A DNA stretch of 64,000 bases from Sphingobacterium detergens (lineage in GTDB: Bacteria > Bacteroidota > Bacteroidia > Sphingobacteriales > Sphingobacteriaceae): the NCBI RefSeq assembly GCF_003610355.1, contig NZ_RAPY01000007.1:286336-350335 (forward strand), in the 5' to 3' direction. The notes under the pieces are model-generated. The model saw nothing but the letters and a program-made list of their open reading frames with translations, made no database searches and was not told where the DNA came from. Made by a program: the position numbers and the translations under genes. This document shows, one piece after another, positions 35,499 through 45,504 of the stretch; position 1 is the stretch's first letter; each line of letters begins with the position of its first letter.

Positions 35499-37091
35499 TT
35501 ATTTTAGGAGCGGAAAAGGTCCTAGAAAGTAACTCCCCCTTTTATAGAAACGTAGGAAAAAATCCAGTATTGGTTCTTCCAATGGGAAGAAGAATTGTTT
35601 ATCCACTTCAGACTTGAATAAGTTAGCATAGTATTTTGGCAATTCGCTTGGGAAAAAGTCTTCTACCAAAAGATTCAAGAAATAACGTGCATAGGGCACA
35701 TCTGCTTCTGTCCCCTTTTCTTCCTTTTCAATAAAAGGATTATGTTTCAACGGGAAAAATTCTTCTATTCCGCCAAACACCTCTAACCCTGTTTTTGGAT
35801 TGAAGAAAACGGTTACTTTAGCATCCGCTGTAAGTTCCAAATTCGATTCTGGCAACGGCGATTCCTCCTTGCTTGGATATTTTTGCTGATATCTTTGAAA
35901 GAATTCGTTTGCAAACTCTTTTACTTCTCGTCCCTCCATGAAAGCTACAGCAGCCTTTTGTTCAGACTGGAATAATTTAGCCATATCCTTCAATTGCTTT
36001 TCTGTTTTTTTCAGGCTCTTGTCCTTACCATTCATCGCTTCAATACGGTAAGTCATTTCATATTGTTCTGGTAGATCAAAATTCACTTCTTCCGGATTGA
36101 CCACTGTCATAATTCCGGACAAATTCCAAGCATCTTTCCAAGGAACGATTTCCATATAAAAAGATAATACGGCAGAAGGTTCCGTAAATTCCTGAATTGA
36201 ATCCTTATAAATCTTAAATGCTGTTTTTGTGCCAATATGTTTTACATGGACAAACTGTTCATCTGTCTTTACATATTCAAAAAAACTATGGATGCGATTA
36301 CCCATTGTTTTTACTGAGTTATATAGACCATGCTCCTTACCCACTACCTCAGCAACAAATTCGGAAGATTTAAGAGCAAATAAATGTAGCCTATAATTGT
36401 TGAAATGATTATCACGGACCCGATAAATCATTTGTTGCAATTGAGCTTGATCATGCTGATATCTTCCCAATTCCGCCACCTGCATCAGGTGATTAAGGTT
36501 GGTGTTATACTCTCCTGCAGTCAGATAGTTTGTTGCGACAAGTTTTTCGATAAAATTACGTACCTCAAAATAGTTCGCATTTTCATCTAATGAATATTCT
36601 GAATTTAACTTTGGATTTTCAGGGGCCACTTCATAGTGTTCCTCCAAAATTGCATAAGCCAGATCCGTTATCAACTGTATCAAACGGCCCTGAGGATCAA
36701 TAAACAAATGTGGATTCCGTTCACTAAAAAATAACCAGGTCAATACAGCTACATCTTCGCTATTGATATCTTCAGGATAGTAATCCGTCAGATTATTATC
36801 CTTATAGAAAGGCAAAAACTGGTCGTATAGTTCTTTATGGATGGTTCTAAAAGCAGCAAATATCCCTGTATTGGCAATAACATCTTCTAGATAACAGGTG
36901 AGATAAATACTTAGTGTTTTTAATGCATCAGTGTGAATGAGGTCATTTGTCTCCGGCTCTTCAAACCACAACGTCGACAGACTATCGTTGATCTGATTGG
37001 CAACTCTTAAATAATAACTATCTATATCGTTTGCTTTCTGGTAAGTATGGTGTGCAATCCAATCTTGAATAAAAATTTTGTTTCCTCTCAT
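35499..37091 (-). CDS. DUF3843 family protein
   Basis: About 530 residues from the ATG at 37091 (MRGNKIFIQDWIAHHTYQKA, DSYYLRVANQ); a longer in-frame start at 37157 adds 22 residues that do not look conserved. It is a soluble, acidic protein without a signal peptide. The N-terminal motif FIQDWIAHH is characteristic of DUF3843, a Bacteroidota family of unknown function. It is transcribed alone, with a terminator downstream and the PHP phosphatase unit terminator on its upstream side. Confidence 0.75.
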   Translation of the reverse strand: MRGNKIFIQDWIAHHTYQKANDIDSYYLRVANQINDSLSTLWFEEPETNDLIHTDALKTLSIYLTCYLEDVIANTGIFAAFRTIHKELYDQFLPFYKDNNLTDYYPEDINSEDVAVLTWLFFSERNPHLFIDPQGRLIQLITDLAYAILEEHYEVAPENPKLNSEYSLDENANYFEVRNFIEKLVATNYLTAGEYNTNLNHLMQVAELGRYQHDQAQLQQMIYRVRDNHFNNYRLHLFALKSSEFVAEVVGKEHGLYNSVKTMGNRIHSFFEYVKTDEQFVHVKHIGTKTAFKIYKDSIQEFTEPSAVLSFYMEIVPWKDAWNLSGIMTVVNPEEVNFDLPEQYEMTYRIEAMNGKDKSLKKTEKQLKDMAKLFQSEQKAAVAFMEGREVKEFANEFFQRYQQKYPSKEESPLPESNLELTADAKVTVFFNPKTGLEVFGGIEEFFPLKHNPFIEKEEKGTEADVPYARYFLNLLVEDFFPSELPKYYANLFKSEVDKQFFFPLEEPILDFFLRFYKRGSYFLGPFPLLK

Positions 37092-37258
37092 ATGAAAAAT
37101 GCTAAATCCAAAAGTAGCCAAATTTTCGAAATTTCCATGATGGCAAAATACAAGCATAGACGAAAATAATTTAGATATTCTTTCTGGCCAATAAAAGTCA
37201 AAACTGCCGTAGATGAATTAGCTCAATGAGGACAAAAGATCGTCTAACAGAAACAAAA

Positions 37259-37281
37259 AGAGATGCCTTATGGGCATCTCT
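37259..37281 (-). terminator. Terminator after the PHP phosphatase gene
   Basis: AGAGATGCC and GGCATCTCT form a 9-bp stem around a short loop, followed on the minus strand by CTTTTTGTTT. It lies 24 nt beyond the stop at 37305. Confidence 0.8.
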
Positions 37282-37304
37282 GTAGCGTAAATTTTGTCTT
37301 GTCT

Positions 37305-38105
37305 TTATCCTGCGGCGATTACATTATCATTACTTTCCAGATGATCCTGAAGCGTCGGATTTAAAATATTACACGTTTTTAGTAAGTCACGAACCGGATA
37401 TTTTGCAACGATCTCCTCTAATGCTGCAAGGTGGCGACTGTGATGTACATCCGTTCCTACAAAATCATACATCCCCGATTTAATCATTGTCAAGGCTGCA
37501 GATTTCACTTCGACACCATAATATCTACTGATAGAAAGAAGATTCAATTGTAGCATACAGCCAGCGTCTTTGATCTGTTTGTACATATTGAAATTATAGT
37601 GGTAGTAATTATAACGTTCCGGGTGAGCTAATATTGGCTGGTAACCCAGTCTTTGTATATCTAAAATAGTTTGAAATAACGCTTTGGATTCCTGCAGATA
37701 GGACATCTCTATAAGCACATACCCGCCGGGCATAACACAAAGCTCGTTCGTATCGATCAGTTTAGCAATGCCATCATCTATCATATGTTCAGCAGCATGA
37801 TAGATCGCAGGACTGTTAGGAAGTTGTTTTATTCCGTTCACCAATTTATCTTTGGCATCCTCAATTGTTCGGATTGTATTCGGATGCACACCTTCCATAA
37901 TATGTGGTGTACAAATAAATTTTTCAAATCCCATTCTCCCCAAGCCTTTCAACAAATCAATAGATTGTTCAATGGACTGACTTCCGTCATCTATTCCGGG
38001 AAGGATATGATTGTGCATATCTACCTCTAAAAAAGCGAGTGTACCTACAACCTTAATCTTTGATTCTTGAGTTTTGTTTCCAAATAGTTTTGAAAATATC
38101 CCCAT
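37305..38105 (-). CDS. PHP-domain tyrosine-protein phosphatase, CpsB/YwqE-like
   Basis: A 266-residue cytoplasmic protein with PHP metal-binding motifs: DMHNHILPGIDDGS, CTPHIMEG, AHPERY and GTDVHHSRH. The fold is that of the manganese-dependent tyrosine phosphatase CpsB/YwqE that dephosphorylates the BY-kinase controlling capsule export. No BY-kinase or capsule gene is nearby, so its partner must be elsewhere. A short N-terminal extension, MGIFSKLFGNK, is typical of Bacteroidota members. Confidence 0.88.
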   Translation of the reverse strand: MGIFSKLFGNKTQESKIKVVGTLAFLEVDMHNHILPGIDDGSQSIEQSIDLLKGLGRMGFEKFICTPHIMEGVHPNTIRTIEDAKDKLVNGIKQLPNSPAIYHAAEHMIDDGIAKLIDTNELCVMPGGYVLIEMSYLQESKALFQTILDIQRLGYQPILAHPERYNYYHYNFNMYKQIKDAGCMLQLNLLSISRYYGVEVKSAALTMIKSGMYDFVGTDVHHSRHLAALEEIVAKYPVRDLLKTCNILNPTLQDHLESNDNVIAAG

Positions 38106-38238
38106 ATTATATAAAGTATAAATCGTTTAGTTATCTTATTATTTGTAAATAATAAATCACAAAAATACCACTATCAGTCCAAAAGAGCGTAATATTATAT
38201 TAACATTATAAAAATATAACCATAATATTACAAACTTT

Positions 38239-38273
38239 GCATCAAACAATCGGGTTATAAATTTGTTTGATGC
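38239..38273 (-). terminator. Stem-loop downstream of DUF4836 gene
   Basis: GCATCAAACAA and TTGTTTGATGC form a perfect 11-bp stem with a 13-nt loop, 17 nt beyond the stop at 38290. The following minus-strand sequence is only moderately U-rich, so termination is likely but not certain. Confidence 0.6.
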
Positions 38274-38289
38274 TCAGTTCAATACCATC

Positions 38290-40263
38290 TTATTTACCGA
38301 TCTCCCGCAAGATCTGATCAATCATATAGCCGATAGCACCTTCTTTTGTCTCTGGCAGTTTTGTTGATATTTCGGCTTCCATACGGTTGCCCACAATTCC
38401 CTTCGAAGTGATTGCTGTGCTACCATATTGATTCAATTGCGCCATCGTTTGTTCCCATTGTCTTCCTGGACTTACACCCATCTCTTTTAACATCGCGGGC
38501 AACTTTTGCAAATCAATCGCAGCAGACATTTTGTTTTGCTTCATCAACTTAATAAAATCTTTATTTGCAGAGCCAGCCGTTTTATTTTGACGGATATCAT
38601 GTAAAGACAAAGAATCATTACTTACCATCACCAAATCATCTTTCAGAAGAACATACATTGGAAAATCTAGCCCTTTTTTGGACGAGAATGCATAGATGCC
38701 ATCCTGTATTTTACCAAAGGCTTTTGCTACTGCAAGATCTAATCCTTTTCTAAACAAACGCTGGTCTTTTGATGTAAACATCCAGATAAAAACTGGCAGG
38801 GTTTCGTCCTTTGTCTTCTTTACCTCTGTTGCATTATAATCATCGTCATAACTATAATCAATATATTCCTTTCTGAACTTGCGTAAACCATTCACCACAA
38901 ATAGATGATCACCTGGCATTACTTGGGCAATTGCTTTCTCATCCAATGCAATTTCAAGTGCCATTAATCCCCATTCAACCAAATCTTGCTGAGGACCTAG
39001 TAATCCGCTATAATATTTTGCTGTATAACTAGGTATATCTCGCAAATAGGCTTCTGAATTAATATTAACGTTAAAGAAGCCAAGTGTTTTATCAGTCAGA
39101 TATTTATTGAATTTTCCATTTGGTTTTCTTGCATATAATCGCTTGGACATTTCAGCAAGATCCCGATCTAATCCCACAGAGCCTCTTAATCGCAATACAT
39201 TTCCATCCTGCAACAAATCCAGCATTCCGTCCTGATATCCTGTTTTAAATTTGTCCATATTAATCCCCATATAGAGGTAAGGAATGGTTTTATAAGGCAT
39301 AAGACCACGATAGAGCTCCTCGACATGTGGTACATATAGACGGATCAATCCTAAGTTTTTGAGCACTTTTTCCTGATCTGAAACGGAGAGAGGCTTATAG
39401 GAAGCAGATAGCAAACGTGTCGCTTCCCCCATCAACCACTGATCACGAAGCGCATTGCGTATAGAATCATTTTTTCTATTTTGATTCTCGTATTCTGTAT
39501 AAAGCGAATCATAATAACTTGGATCATGCATTTCTGCGGGAGCTACATCCACAGTCATGGGCACGGCAGCTTCTACATTCGCCAAAACTGTATCTGGCGT
39601 GCTCTCCACAATAATCGGTGGGCTCAGTGGCTCTATTTCCTTTTCGCCTTCTTCCCAACCTACCGCCACTGCCGCTGAATCCAATACTGCAGCTGCGGAA
39701 TCCAATTCAGGAGAATATGCGTCAGCCGCAGGCGCCATGTAAGCAACCTTCTTTATCCCATACCGGTTGGCTACAGAGTCGTTCTCGAAAAAAGTTGTAC
39801 TCATTGTCGACGAAATAAAGCGTGCCACACGGTCGTTGTAAACCAACACGCTCCCCGCCTTCATCCCTATGCTTGAATATCCATTGGCAATGGGTTTAGG
39901 TTCACCGACATCATGTAGCAGTTTTTCAAATTGCACTTTATTGGACAAAGGAAATATAAACTCGAGAAAACTGACACTGTCTGTCTTTCTGTTATAGAAA
40001 TAGGCCGTTTGTGACAAATCGATACCCAAATTTTTGATATCATTCCCAACTGAAGCACCTGATTTTTCAAGTTGCTTGAACAGACCAGCTTTCTGAAGAA
40101 GCTCATTCAACTTGTTTGCATTTGCCTTCTGAACGATATCCTTCACATTAAATGCGGCGATAACTTCAGCATCTTCTGGAATAAGCTTGACTAAATCTTG
40201 TGACTTCACAGTCCCCATCAAAGAGAGACATGCTAGTCCAGTCAATAAAATTTTTGATTTCAT
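38290..40263 (-). CDS. DUF4836-like exported protein
   Basis: A 657-residue protein with a signal peptide (ILLTGLACLSLMGTVKS). The N-terminal segment KLIPEDAEVIAAFNVKDI resembles the start of DUF4836 proteins of Bacteroidota. A low-complexity Ala/Glu/Val stretch lies at about 175-235 (AAAVLDSAAVAVGWEEGEK), which may be an extended linker. The remaining two-thirds, rich in beta/alpha segments, is unassigned. It starts 5 nt after the lipoprotein gene at 40269, so the two are probably co-translated and work together. The function is unknown. Confidence 0.6.
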   Translation of the reverse strand: MKSKILLTGLACLSLMGTVKSQDLVKLIPEDAEVIAAFNVKDIVQKANANKLNELLQKAGLFKQLEKSGASVGNDIKNLGIDLSQTAYFYNRKTDSVSFLEFIFPLSNKVQFEKLLHDVGEPKPIANGYSSIGMKAGSVLVYNDRVARFISSTMSTTFFENDSVANRYGIKKVAYMAPAADAYSPELDSAAAVLDSAAVAVGWEEGEKEIEPLSPPIIVESTPDTVLANVEAAVPMTVDVAPAEMHDPSYYDSLYTEYENQNRKNDSIRNALRDQWLMGEATRLLSASYKPLSVSDQEKVLKNLGLIRLYVPHVEELYRGLMPYKTIPYLYMGINMDKFKTGYQDGMLDLLQDGNVLRLRGSVGLDRDLAEMSKRLYARKPNGKFNKYLTDKTLGFFNVNINSEAYLRDIPSYTAKYYSGLLGPQQDLVEWGLMALEIALDEKAIAQVMPGDHLFVVNGLRKFRKEYIDYSYDDDYNATEVKKTKDETLPVFIWMFTSKDQRLFRKGLDLAVAKAFGKIQDGIYAFSSKKGLDFPMYVLLKDDLVMVSNDSLSLHDIRQNKTAGSANKDFIKLMKQNKMSAAIDLQKLPAMLKEMGVSPGRQWEQTMAQLNQYGSTAITSKGIVGNRMEAEISTKLPETKEGAIGYMIDQILREIGK

Positions 40264-40268
40264 ATAGG

Positions 40269-40973
40269 TTATTTTGTTAGTGTGATTTTATTTGCCAAAG
40301 TAGACTTACCATAAACCAAGTCCGTAAACGGTAATTTTAATAGCACGCCCTTCTTATTGCCCGCAACTTTCGCTTTACTATTATCCTGAGCCACTATCGC
40401 TTTCTCAAAACGCACAATCTGTGTATAAAAAGCATCCGCAAACTGATTTGTGTTATCGCTTCCCAACTGATTGAATTTAGCCTTCCAGTTGCTCGAGGCT
40501 ACAAATTTACGTTCAAAAACGTTGGTCTGAGCGTTATAATAGTATCTATTTGAATTTGATATCTTTGTCTTAAACCGATTAGCCAATATATCCGAAAAGG
40601 CATTTAACGACTCGATCTGACTAAAGTCACAGGATATATTTACAATAAAATTTGTAAAATCCGTTTGATACTGAACATTAGAGATACCCTTTGTCTGCTT
40701 GAGTAGCTGAACTGCCGCCTTAATCTCTTTTTCCATCTCGGCCTGTGTTGGTATCTGTATCCCTTTTATGCTTTTCATCTTCATCAAAGAAGATACCTTT
40801 GTTTTACTTTTACTCAGGTTCAATGTTGCCGCAATATGTCCCGAACCATTGGGTTTAAGGTCAATCTGTTCAACAAAGTCAAAACAACTGGACAATGTAA
40901 AAGTCATCAACAATGCACATATAACCACATAAAACCTAGTCAACAGTTCTTTTAATTTAAAAACTCTCTTCAT
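40269..40973 (-). CDS. Hypothetical lipoprotein
   Basis: A 234-residue protein with a lipobox (ICALLMTFTLSSC, Cys about 29). The start of the mature part (FVEQIDLKPNGSGHIAATLN) resembles the Gly-rich first strand of LppM-like lipoprotein domains, but this is only a weak likeness. It has no catalytic motif. It is the first gene of a two-gene unit with the DUF4836-like protein. The 380-nt spacer to the nuclease gene (40974-41353) is A+T-rich, contains a loose TCACTTT/AAAGTGTGA pairing at about 41051-41082, and shows no gene. Confidence 0.6.
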   Translation of the reverse strand: MKRVFKLKELLTRFYVVICALLMTFTLSSCFDFVEQIDLKPNGSGHIAATLNLSKSKTKVSSLMKMKSIKGIQIPTQAEMEKEIKAAVQLLKQTKGISNVQYQTDFTNFIVNISCDFSQIESLNAFSDILANRFKTKISNSNRYYYNAQTNVFERKFVASSNWKAKFNQLGSDNTNQFADAFYTQIVRFEKAIVAQDNSKAKVAGNKKGVLLKLPFTDLVYGKSTLANKITLTK

Positions 40974-41353
40974 TTCTTTTCAGTACCGATTAATAAATTA
41001 TCAAATCAATATATGTTCGGGCATTAACAGCAAACATTGTGCTATTTTCGTCACTTTAGGAAAATTTTAAAAAAAAGTGTGATATTTGGCCCGTCTGGAA
41101 CGAAAACCTTTCCTTTCTCCCGCCCTTATCTTTAACACTATCCAATAACCAATTTAGCGCCAACCCTTATCGCTATTTAAAAACAGTTGTCTTCCTTAAA
41201 AATTATTCAATACCCATAATAAATATATCTCAAAATCGAATAGATGCATTATCAAAGCATTTAGCTTGCACAAAAAGGCAGATGTATGCCCGGATAATTC
41301 AACTTTTCTTAGGTACTTTTGCCCCTCTTTGCGAACAAACACTAACGATCAAT

Positions 41354-42958
41354 ATGATTTACAAGTACAGGTCTATTCCGCAGCATGCAATATGGCGAAT
41401 AGTTTATTTTATAATTACGTTGCTTGCTCTTAATTCATGTACAAAAAATGAGTCCAGAATGGAGCAAGCTGCATTACAATTTACACCTACAATTGTTGGC
41501 CAAATTAATACCAAAGCTACTGAGACCAGCTGGGACAAAGGCGACCAAATTGGCGTTTATATGATCAAATCAGGCCAGCGATTAACATCAACCTCAATTG
41601 TGAATGCTGTCAACAATCACGTATTTACGATTAATGGTTCATTATTTCAAAGCAAATCACCTATCATTTTACCAAATGAACAGGTAGATTTCATTGCATA
41701 TTATCCTTATAAATCCATTACCGATTTTCAATATCCCATCAATCTGAGTGATCAGTCAAACCAGTCAGTATTGGATTTCATGTATGCCAGCAATGCAAAA
41801 AACATCAACAAAACCAATAATACCGTCCCACTCAATTTTGTAAGACAATTGAGCAAGATTGCGATTCATCTTTCCATTACCAATACAGCAGGTTTAGAAG
41901 CCAATCAGATTGCTGTCAGTATACCTTCGGTACACACACAAGGGGGATTTGATCTCTCAACTGGAAAACTAAATGTTAACCTTACTGAAAAGAAAGATAT
42001 ACAAGGAAAAGTTTCGGCGAATACCAACCAAACAGCTATCGTGGAATTCATCCTCCTTCCCGGAGAGGATATTACCAGAAAGGCGATTAAATTTATAGCT
42101 CCTAATGGCGATAGTTATACATGGACAACACCACAACATCAAAATCTGAAAAACCTAATTGCGGGAAATCGTTACAGTTTTGATATCAAAATTGACAATG
42201 GTAAACCAAATGGCGGGATCGGCGATTCGCAAGCCTATCTGGAAATCCCCAAAATGAGCAATTTGAACAATGATGAAGTGTTCATACAGCACTTTCTTCC
42301 TGATGCAAACACGCAAAGAAACTATGCAATGTTGTATGATAAGAAGCTAAAAATGGCTTACTGGGTAGCTTATCCATTATATAATAGCATTTTAGGCTCT
42401 GGTAATCGCACAGATGCCTGGGGATATGATCCTTCCATATCAACGGCATTCCAGCCGGTTTTATTTAAGGGCTTCCAGCCAACGGGTTACGACAGGGGGC
42501 ATCAGTTGCCTAGCGCAGACCGCAACCTAAACATCACGCACAATAAAACTACATTTTATTTTACCAATATGACAGCGCAGGCATCCCGCCTCAATCAGGG
42601 GTTGTGGGCAAACCTGGAAACTAAGGTACGGACCTGGACAGCGCAATGTGATACCATGTATGTTGTAACGGGAGCAATGCCAACAACAGATACCGATAAT
42701 CTGCTTGACTTTGCACAAGACAACGACAAAAAAGATATCGCAAAACCAAAATACTATTTCAAAGCGTTAGCTATGAAGAAAGGAAGCGAATATTACACAA
42801 TAGCCTATAAGATCGACAATGTTACTCCACCTGCCAAAAGTACTTTTGACAATTATAAACTAACAGTGAGTGAATTGGAAAAAGCAACAGGATTTACATT
42901 TTTTCCCGATTTAGACAACACGAAAAAAGAAAGTATCAACACCAGTATCTGGAAATAA
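41354..42958 (+). CDS. Lipoprotein fusing a fimbrillin-like domain to a non-specific nuclease
   Basis: About 534 residues. The ATG at 41354 (MIYKYRSIPQH) is preferred over 41282 because it puts the signal sequence (IVYFIITLLALNSC) near the N-terminus. The lipid Cys is followed by TKNESRMEQ. A fimbrillin/Mfa-like domain occupies about residues 30-280 (INTKATETSWDKGDQIGVYM is diagnostic). A DNA/RNA non-specific endonuclease domain lies at about 290-530, with DRGHQLPSADRN (catalytic His383), then NMTAQASRLNQGLW. It probably degrades extracellular nucleic acid at the surface. Two stem-loops flank it. Confidence 0.88.
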   Translation: MIYKYRSIPQHAIWRIVYFIITLLALNSCTKNESRMEQAALQFTPTIVGQINTKATETSWDKGDQIGVYMIKSGQRLTSTSIVNAVNNHVFTINGSLFQSKSPIILPNEQVDFIAYYPYKSITDFQYPINLSDQSNQSVLDFMYASNAKNINKTNNTVPLNFVRQLSKIAIHLSITNTAGLEANQIAVSIPSVHTQGGFDLSTGKLNVNLTEKKDIQGKVSANTNQTAIVEFILLPGEDITRKAIKFIAPNGDSYTWTTPQHQNLKNLIAGNRYSFDIKIDNGKPNGGIGDSQAYLEIPKMSNLNNDEVFIQHFLPDANTQRNYAMLYDKKLKMAYWVAYPLYNSILGSGNRTDAWGYDPSISTAFQPVLFKGFQPTGYDRGHQLPSADRNLNITHNKTTFYFTNMTAQASRLNQGLWANLETKVRTWTAQCDTMYVVTGAMPTTDTDNLLDFAQDNDKKDIAKPKYYFKALAMKKGSEYYTIAYKIDNVTPPAKSTFDNYKLTVSELEKATGFTFFPDLDNTKKESINTSIWK

Positions 42959-43048
42959 TTCATGGTTGGCTTAATCGAATTATTTTATTCCGATTAAGAC
43001 AGTAGCTTAAAGCTTGATAAGCCTTAAAAATATCAAGATCTCCACCAT

Positions 43049-43086
43049 AAAAAGGCAATGCACGATGAATTGTGCATTGTCTTTTT
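43049..43086 (+). terminator. Terminator after the nuclease gene
   Basis: AAAAAGgCAATGCAC pairs with GTGCATTGtCTTTTT, with one G/U-type mismatch and an 8-nt loop, followed by TTTTTATTT. It lies about 90 nt beyond the nuclease stop at 42958. Confidence 0.8.
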
Positions 43087-43197
43087 ATTTAATGGTATAG
43101 CCACGGTGCGTCAAAAAACTTGACATTCCTGTAAAAACACCATTTTATCCCTAAAATGCACAATCAATCCATCATAGTTTTTTATTAGTTTTAACCC

Positions 43198-43842
43198 ATG
43201 AAGCTTATCATATTCGATCTGGATGGAACATTGTTGGATACATTACAAGATCTTGGAGACAGTTGCAACGCGATCCTTCAGCAATTTGGTTATCCTATAC
43301 ATCAGTTACCGGCCTACAAGAAATTTGTAGGTAATGGTGTGCAGAAACTAATCGAACGGGCCCTTCCCGAACATGCACGAACCACAGAAATAATAACAAC
43401 ACTGCTAACGGCATTTAAGACCTACTACGAAGAGCAGACAATATCTCATACACGACCCTATGCTGGAATTATCTCCTTATTACAGACGCTTAAATCTTCG
43501 GGATATCTCATCTCTGTAGCATCCAATAAATATCATGAGGCGGTTATCCCGTTAATGGAAAAATATTTTCCTACGATCTCTTTTGATCTGATCCTTGGTC
43601 ACCGTACAGGACATCCGGCCAAACCCGATCCAGAGATTGTCTGGGATACGCTCCAGACATTAGGAATAGCAAAAGAAAACTGCTATTATGTTGGTGATTC
43701 CTCTGTTGATATGGACACAGCCAATAACGCGGGGGTGACTGCTATTGGTGTGACCTGGGGTTTTCGCGATGAAAACGAATTGAGGCAACACGGTGCACAG
43801 CATATTATTCACGTTCCACAGGAACTACTGAACATTATATAA
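43198..43842 (+). CDS. HAD-family phosphatase, phosphoglycolate phosphatase-like
   Basis: A 214-residue cytoplasmic HAD hydrolase. Motif I is IIFDLDGTLLDT (Asp7 nucleophile, Asp9). The helical cap follows (ILQQFGYPIHQLP, FVGNGVQKLIERALPE). Motif II is SVASNKYHE, motif III includes the Lys of GHPAKPDPE, and motif IV is YYVGDSSVDMDTANNAG. The length and cap fit Gph-type phosphoglycolate phosphatases, but the substrate could be another small phosphate ester. Confidence 0.85.
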   Translation: MKLIIFDLDGTLLDTLQDLGDSCNAILQQFGYPIHQLPAYKKFVGNGVQKLIERALPEHARTTEIITTLLTAFKTYYEEQTISHTRPYAGIISLLQTLKSSGYLISVASNKYHEAVIPLMEKYFPTISFDLILGHRTGHPAKPDPEIVWDTLQTLGIAKENCYYVGDSSVDMDTANNAGVTAIGVTWGFRDENELRQHGAQHIIHVPQELLNII

Positions 43843-43845
43843 AAG

Positions 43846-43892
43846 AAAAAGCTGAACTTTATTCCAACAATGGTTTGAGTTCAGCTTTTTTA
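43846..43892. terminator. Bidirectional terminator between HAD and GH29 genes
   Basis: AAAAAGCTGAACT and AGTTCAGCTTTTT form a perfect 13-bp stem with a 20-nt loop and A/T-tracts on both sides. It serves the convergent genes ending at 43842 and 43913. Confidence 0.88.
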
Positions 43893-43912
43893 AATTAAAA
43901 TATTGTAGTTAG

Positions 43913-45418
43913 CTACATTTTAGCATCCATCAGCTTTTCACTTTGCGACTTTGGTTTTCCCAATTTCATTTTGACGACAAAGGCTTTATTTGCTATAAAC
44001 GAATTAGGAAGCAGAATATCGTAATACGTATTTTTATCCAAGTCTAGACCAATATCCGTATGGCGTAATTCTAAGGATTGTCCATTTTGGAGTATAGTGG
44101 CAGCAACCGGAACTTCAGCGGCACTCTTAGGAACAGCGATACGCACAATATTGTTGACTGGACGATTAAAGACCGTAAGGTAAAGATTATCTTCTTTTTT
44201 TGTAAAGTAACCCAATTTGGATGGCGCAAGACCAGCATGTCTGACACCATATACCGCTTCACCATTTACCTTGATCCAGTCGCCAATCTCCTGGGAGAGC
44301 TTATCCTCCCCCGGATGCATATGACCATTCCCATCAGGGCCAAAGTTTAGCACGAAATTGCCATTCATGGAAACACAATTCATTAACATATCGATGAGAT
44401 CATCTGAGGTCTTGGTATAAATCCCAGACCAGTCTTTCATATAGCCCCAACCATTCGGTGGAATCGTCATGACACAATCCCAGTCACGTCCTTCCAACCA
44501 TTCAAACTCCTTCGGCATTTTTCGTTCCCAACCTTGTTCATAGTCCCCTAGCATATCACCATTGGAGTCGAAATGCCGCTTTCCAAATTCGTCATTTCTA
44601 AATCTGCTCCCAATAATCAATCCCGGGTGTTTTTCACGTAACTCTTTCTCTAATTTATACGTAAAATCATACGCTTGAATCCAGGATTGATCCCAGGTAC
44701 CATCAAACCAAAAACCTTTTATTTGCGGGTAGTTCTCTAGAAGTTCTAGCAACTGATTGCGTGTGTATTCCAAAAACTTATCGAATTTAGCCTTTTCTTC
44801 AGGAGTAGAGGGAGCTTTCCCCATATAGTTTGAATTATTCCATTCAAGAATTGAAAAATACAAAAATACATCTATTCCTTCCGCTGTATAAGCATCTACG
44901 ACTTGCTTGACGATATCTTTTTTATAAGGGCTCTTCTCCACGGTATAGTCTGTATACTTAGAAGGCCACAGGGCAAATCCATCATGATGCTTTGTGGTAA
45001 AAATAAGATACTTTGCCCCCATTTCTTTTGCCTGTTTAGCCCAGCTTTTTGCGTCAAAACCTGTAGGATTGAATTTTTTGTAGAGGTTATCATAAGTATT
45101 CTTCCAGTCTTTCGGTGCTGTTGGCCCACTCCAGGTACGTATCCATTCGGATGCCGCTGCTCCTTTTCGTGCACTGACCCCTTCCCATTCGTTACCAGGA
45201 ATTGCATACAAGCCCCAATGGATAAATTGTCCTAATCCATAGTTTCGGAATCGTTCCATCGCTTCATCCGTCCGATGTCCAGGCGTCAAAGGCCCGTATT
45301 TTACGTCTACTTTGTTTTCTACTTTCTTGCGAGGACCTGTCCATTGTGCCGAAGTAGTTTTTACTCCCAGCAATATGCTGCCGAGAATCAATGCTGTGAT
45401 TAATTTATTATATTTCAT
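43913..45418 (-). CDS. GH29 alpha-L-fucosidase
   Basis: A 501-residue secreted enzyme (signal LITALILGSILLGVKTTSAQ). Landmarks are GLGQFIHWGLYAIPGNEWEG, FTTKHHDGFALWPSKYTDYT, and the nucleophile in KGFWFDGTW (Asp239). GH29 enzymes remove alpha-linked fucose by a retaining mechanism. No extra carbohydrate-binding domain follows, only a short beta region. It lies 86 nt downstream of the GH20 gene in the same direction; together with the GH20 and GH2 enzymes it fits trimming of fucosylated host-type or algal glycans. Confidence 0.95.
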   Translation of the reverse strand: MKYNKLITALILGSILLGVKTTSAQWTGPRKKVENKVDVKYGPLTPGHRTDEAMERFRNYGLGQFIHWGLYAIPGNEWEGVSARKGAAASEWIRTWSGPTAPKDWKNTYDNLYKKFNPTGFDAKSWAKQAKEMGAKYLIFTTKHHDGFALWPSKYTDYTVEKSPYKKDIVKQVVDAYTAEGIDVFLYFSILEWNNSNYMGKAPSTPEEKAKFDKFLEYTRNQLLELLENYPQIKGFWFDGTWDQSWIQAYDFTYKLEKELREKHPGLIIGSRFRNDEFGKRHFDSNGDMLGDYEQGWERKMPKEFEWLEGRDWDCVMTIPPNGWGYMKDWSGIYTKTSDDLIDMLMNCVSMNGNFVLNFGPDGNGHMHPGEDKLSQEIGDWIKVNGEAVYGVRHAGLAPSKLGYFTKKEDNLYLTVFNRPVNNIVRIAVPKSAAEVPVAATILQNGQSLELRHTDIGLDLDKNTYYDILLPNSFIANKAFVVKMKLGKPKSQSEKLMDAKM

Positions 45419-45504
45419 CTTATCCTTATTTCTTTAAAAATGATTACTCCCAACGACAAATAAATCCGTGTTTATTGACCAGATATATGTTGCCCATCCG
45501 ATTA

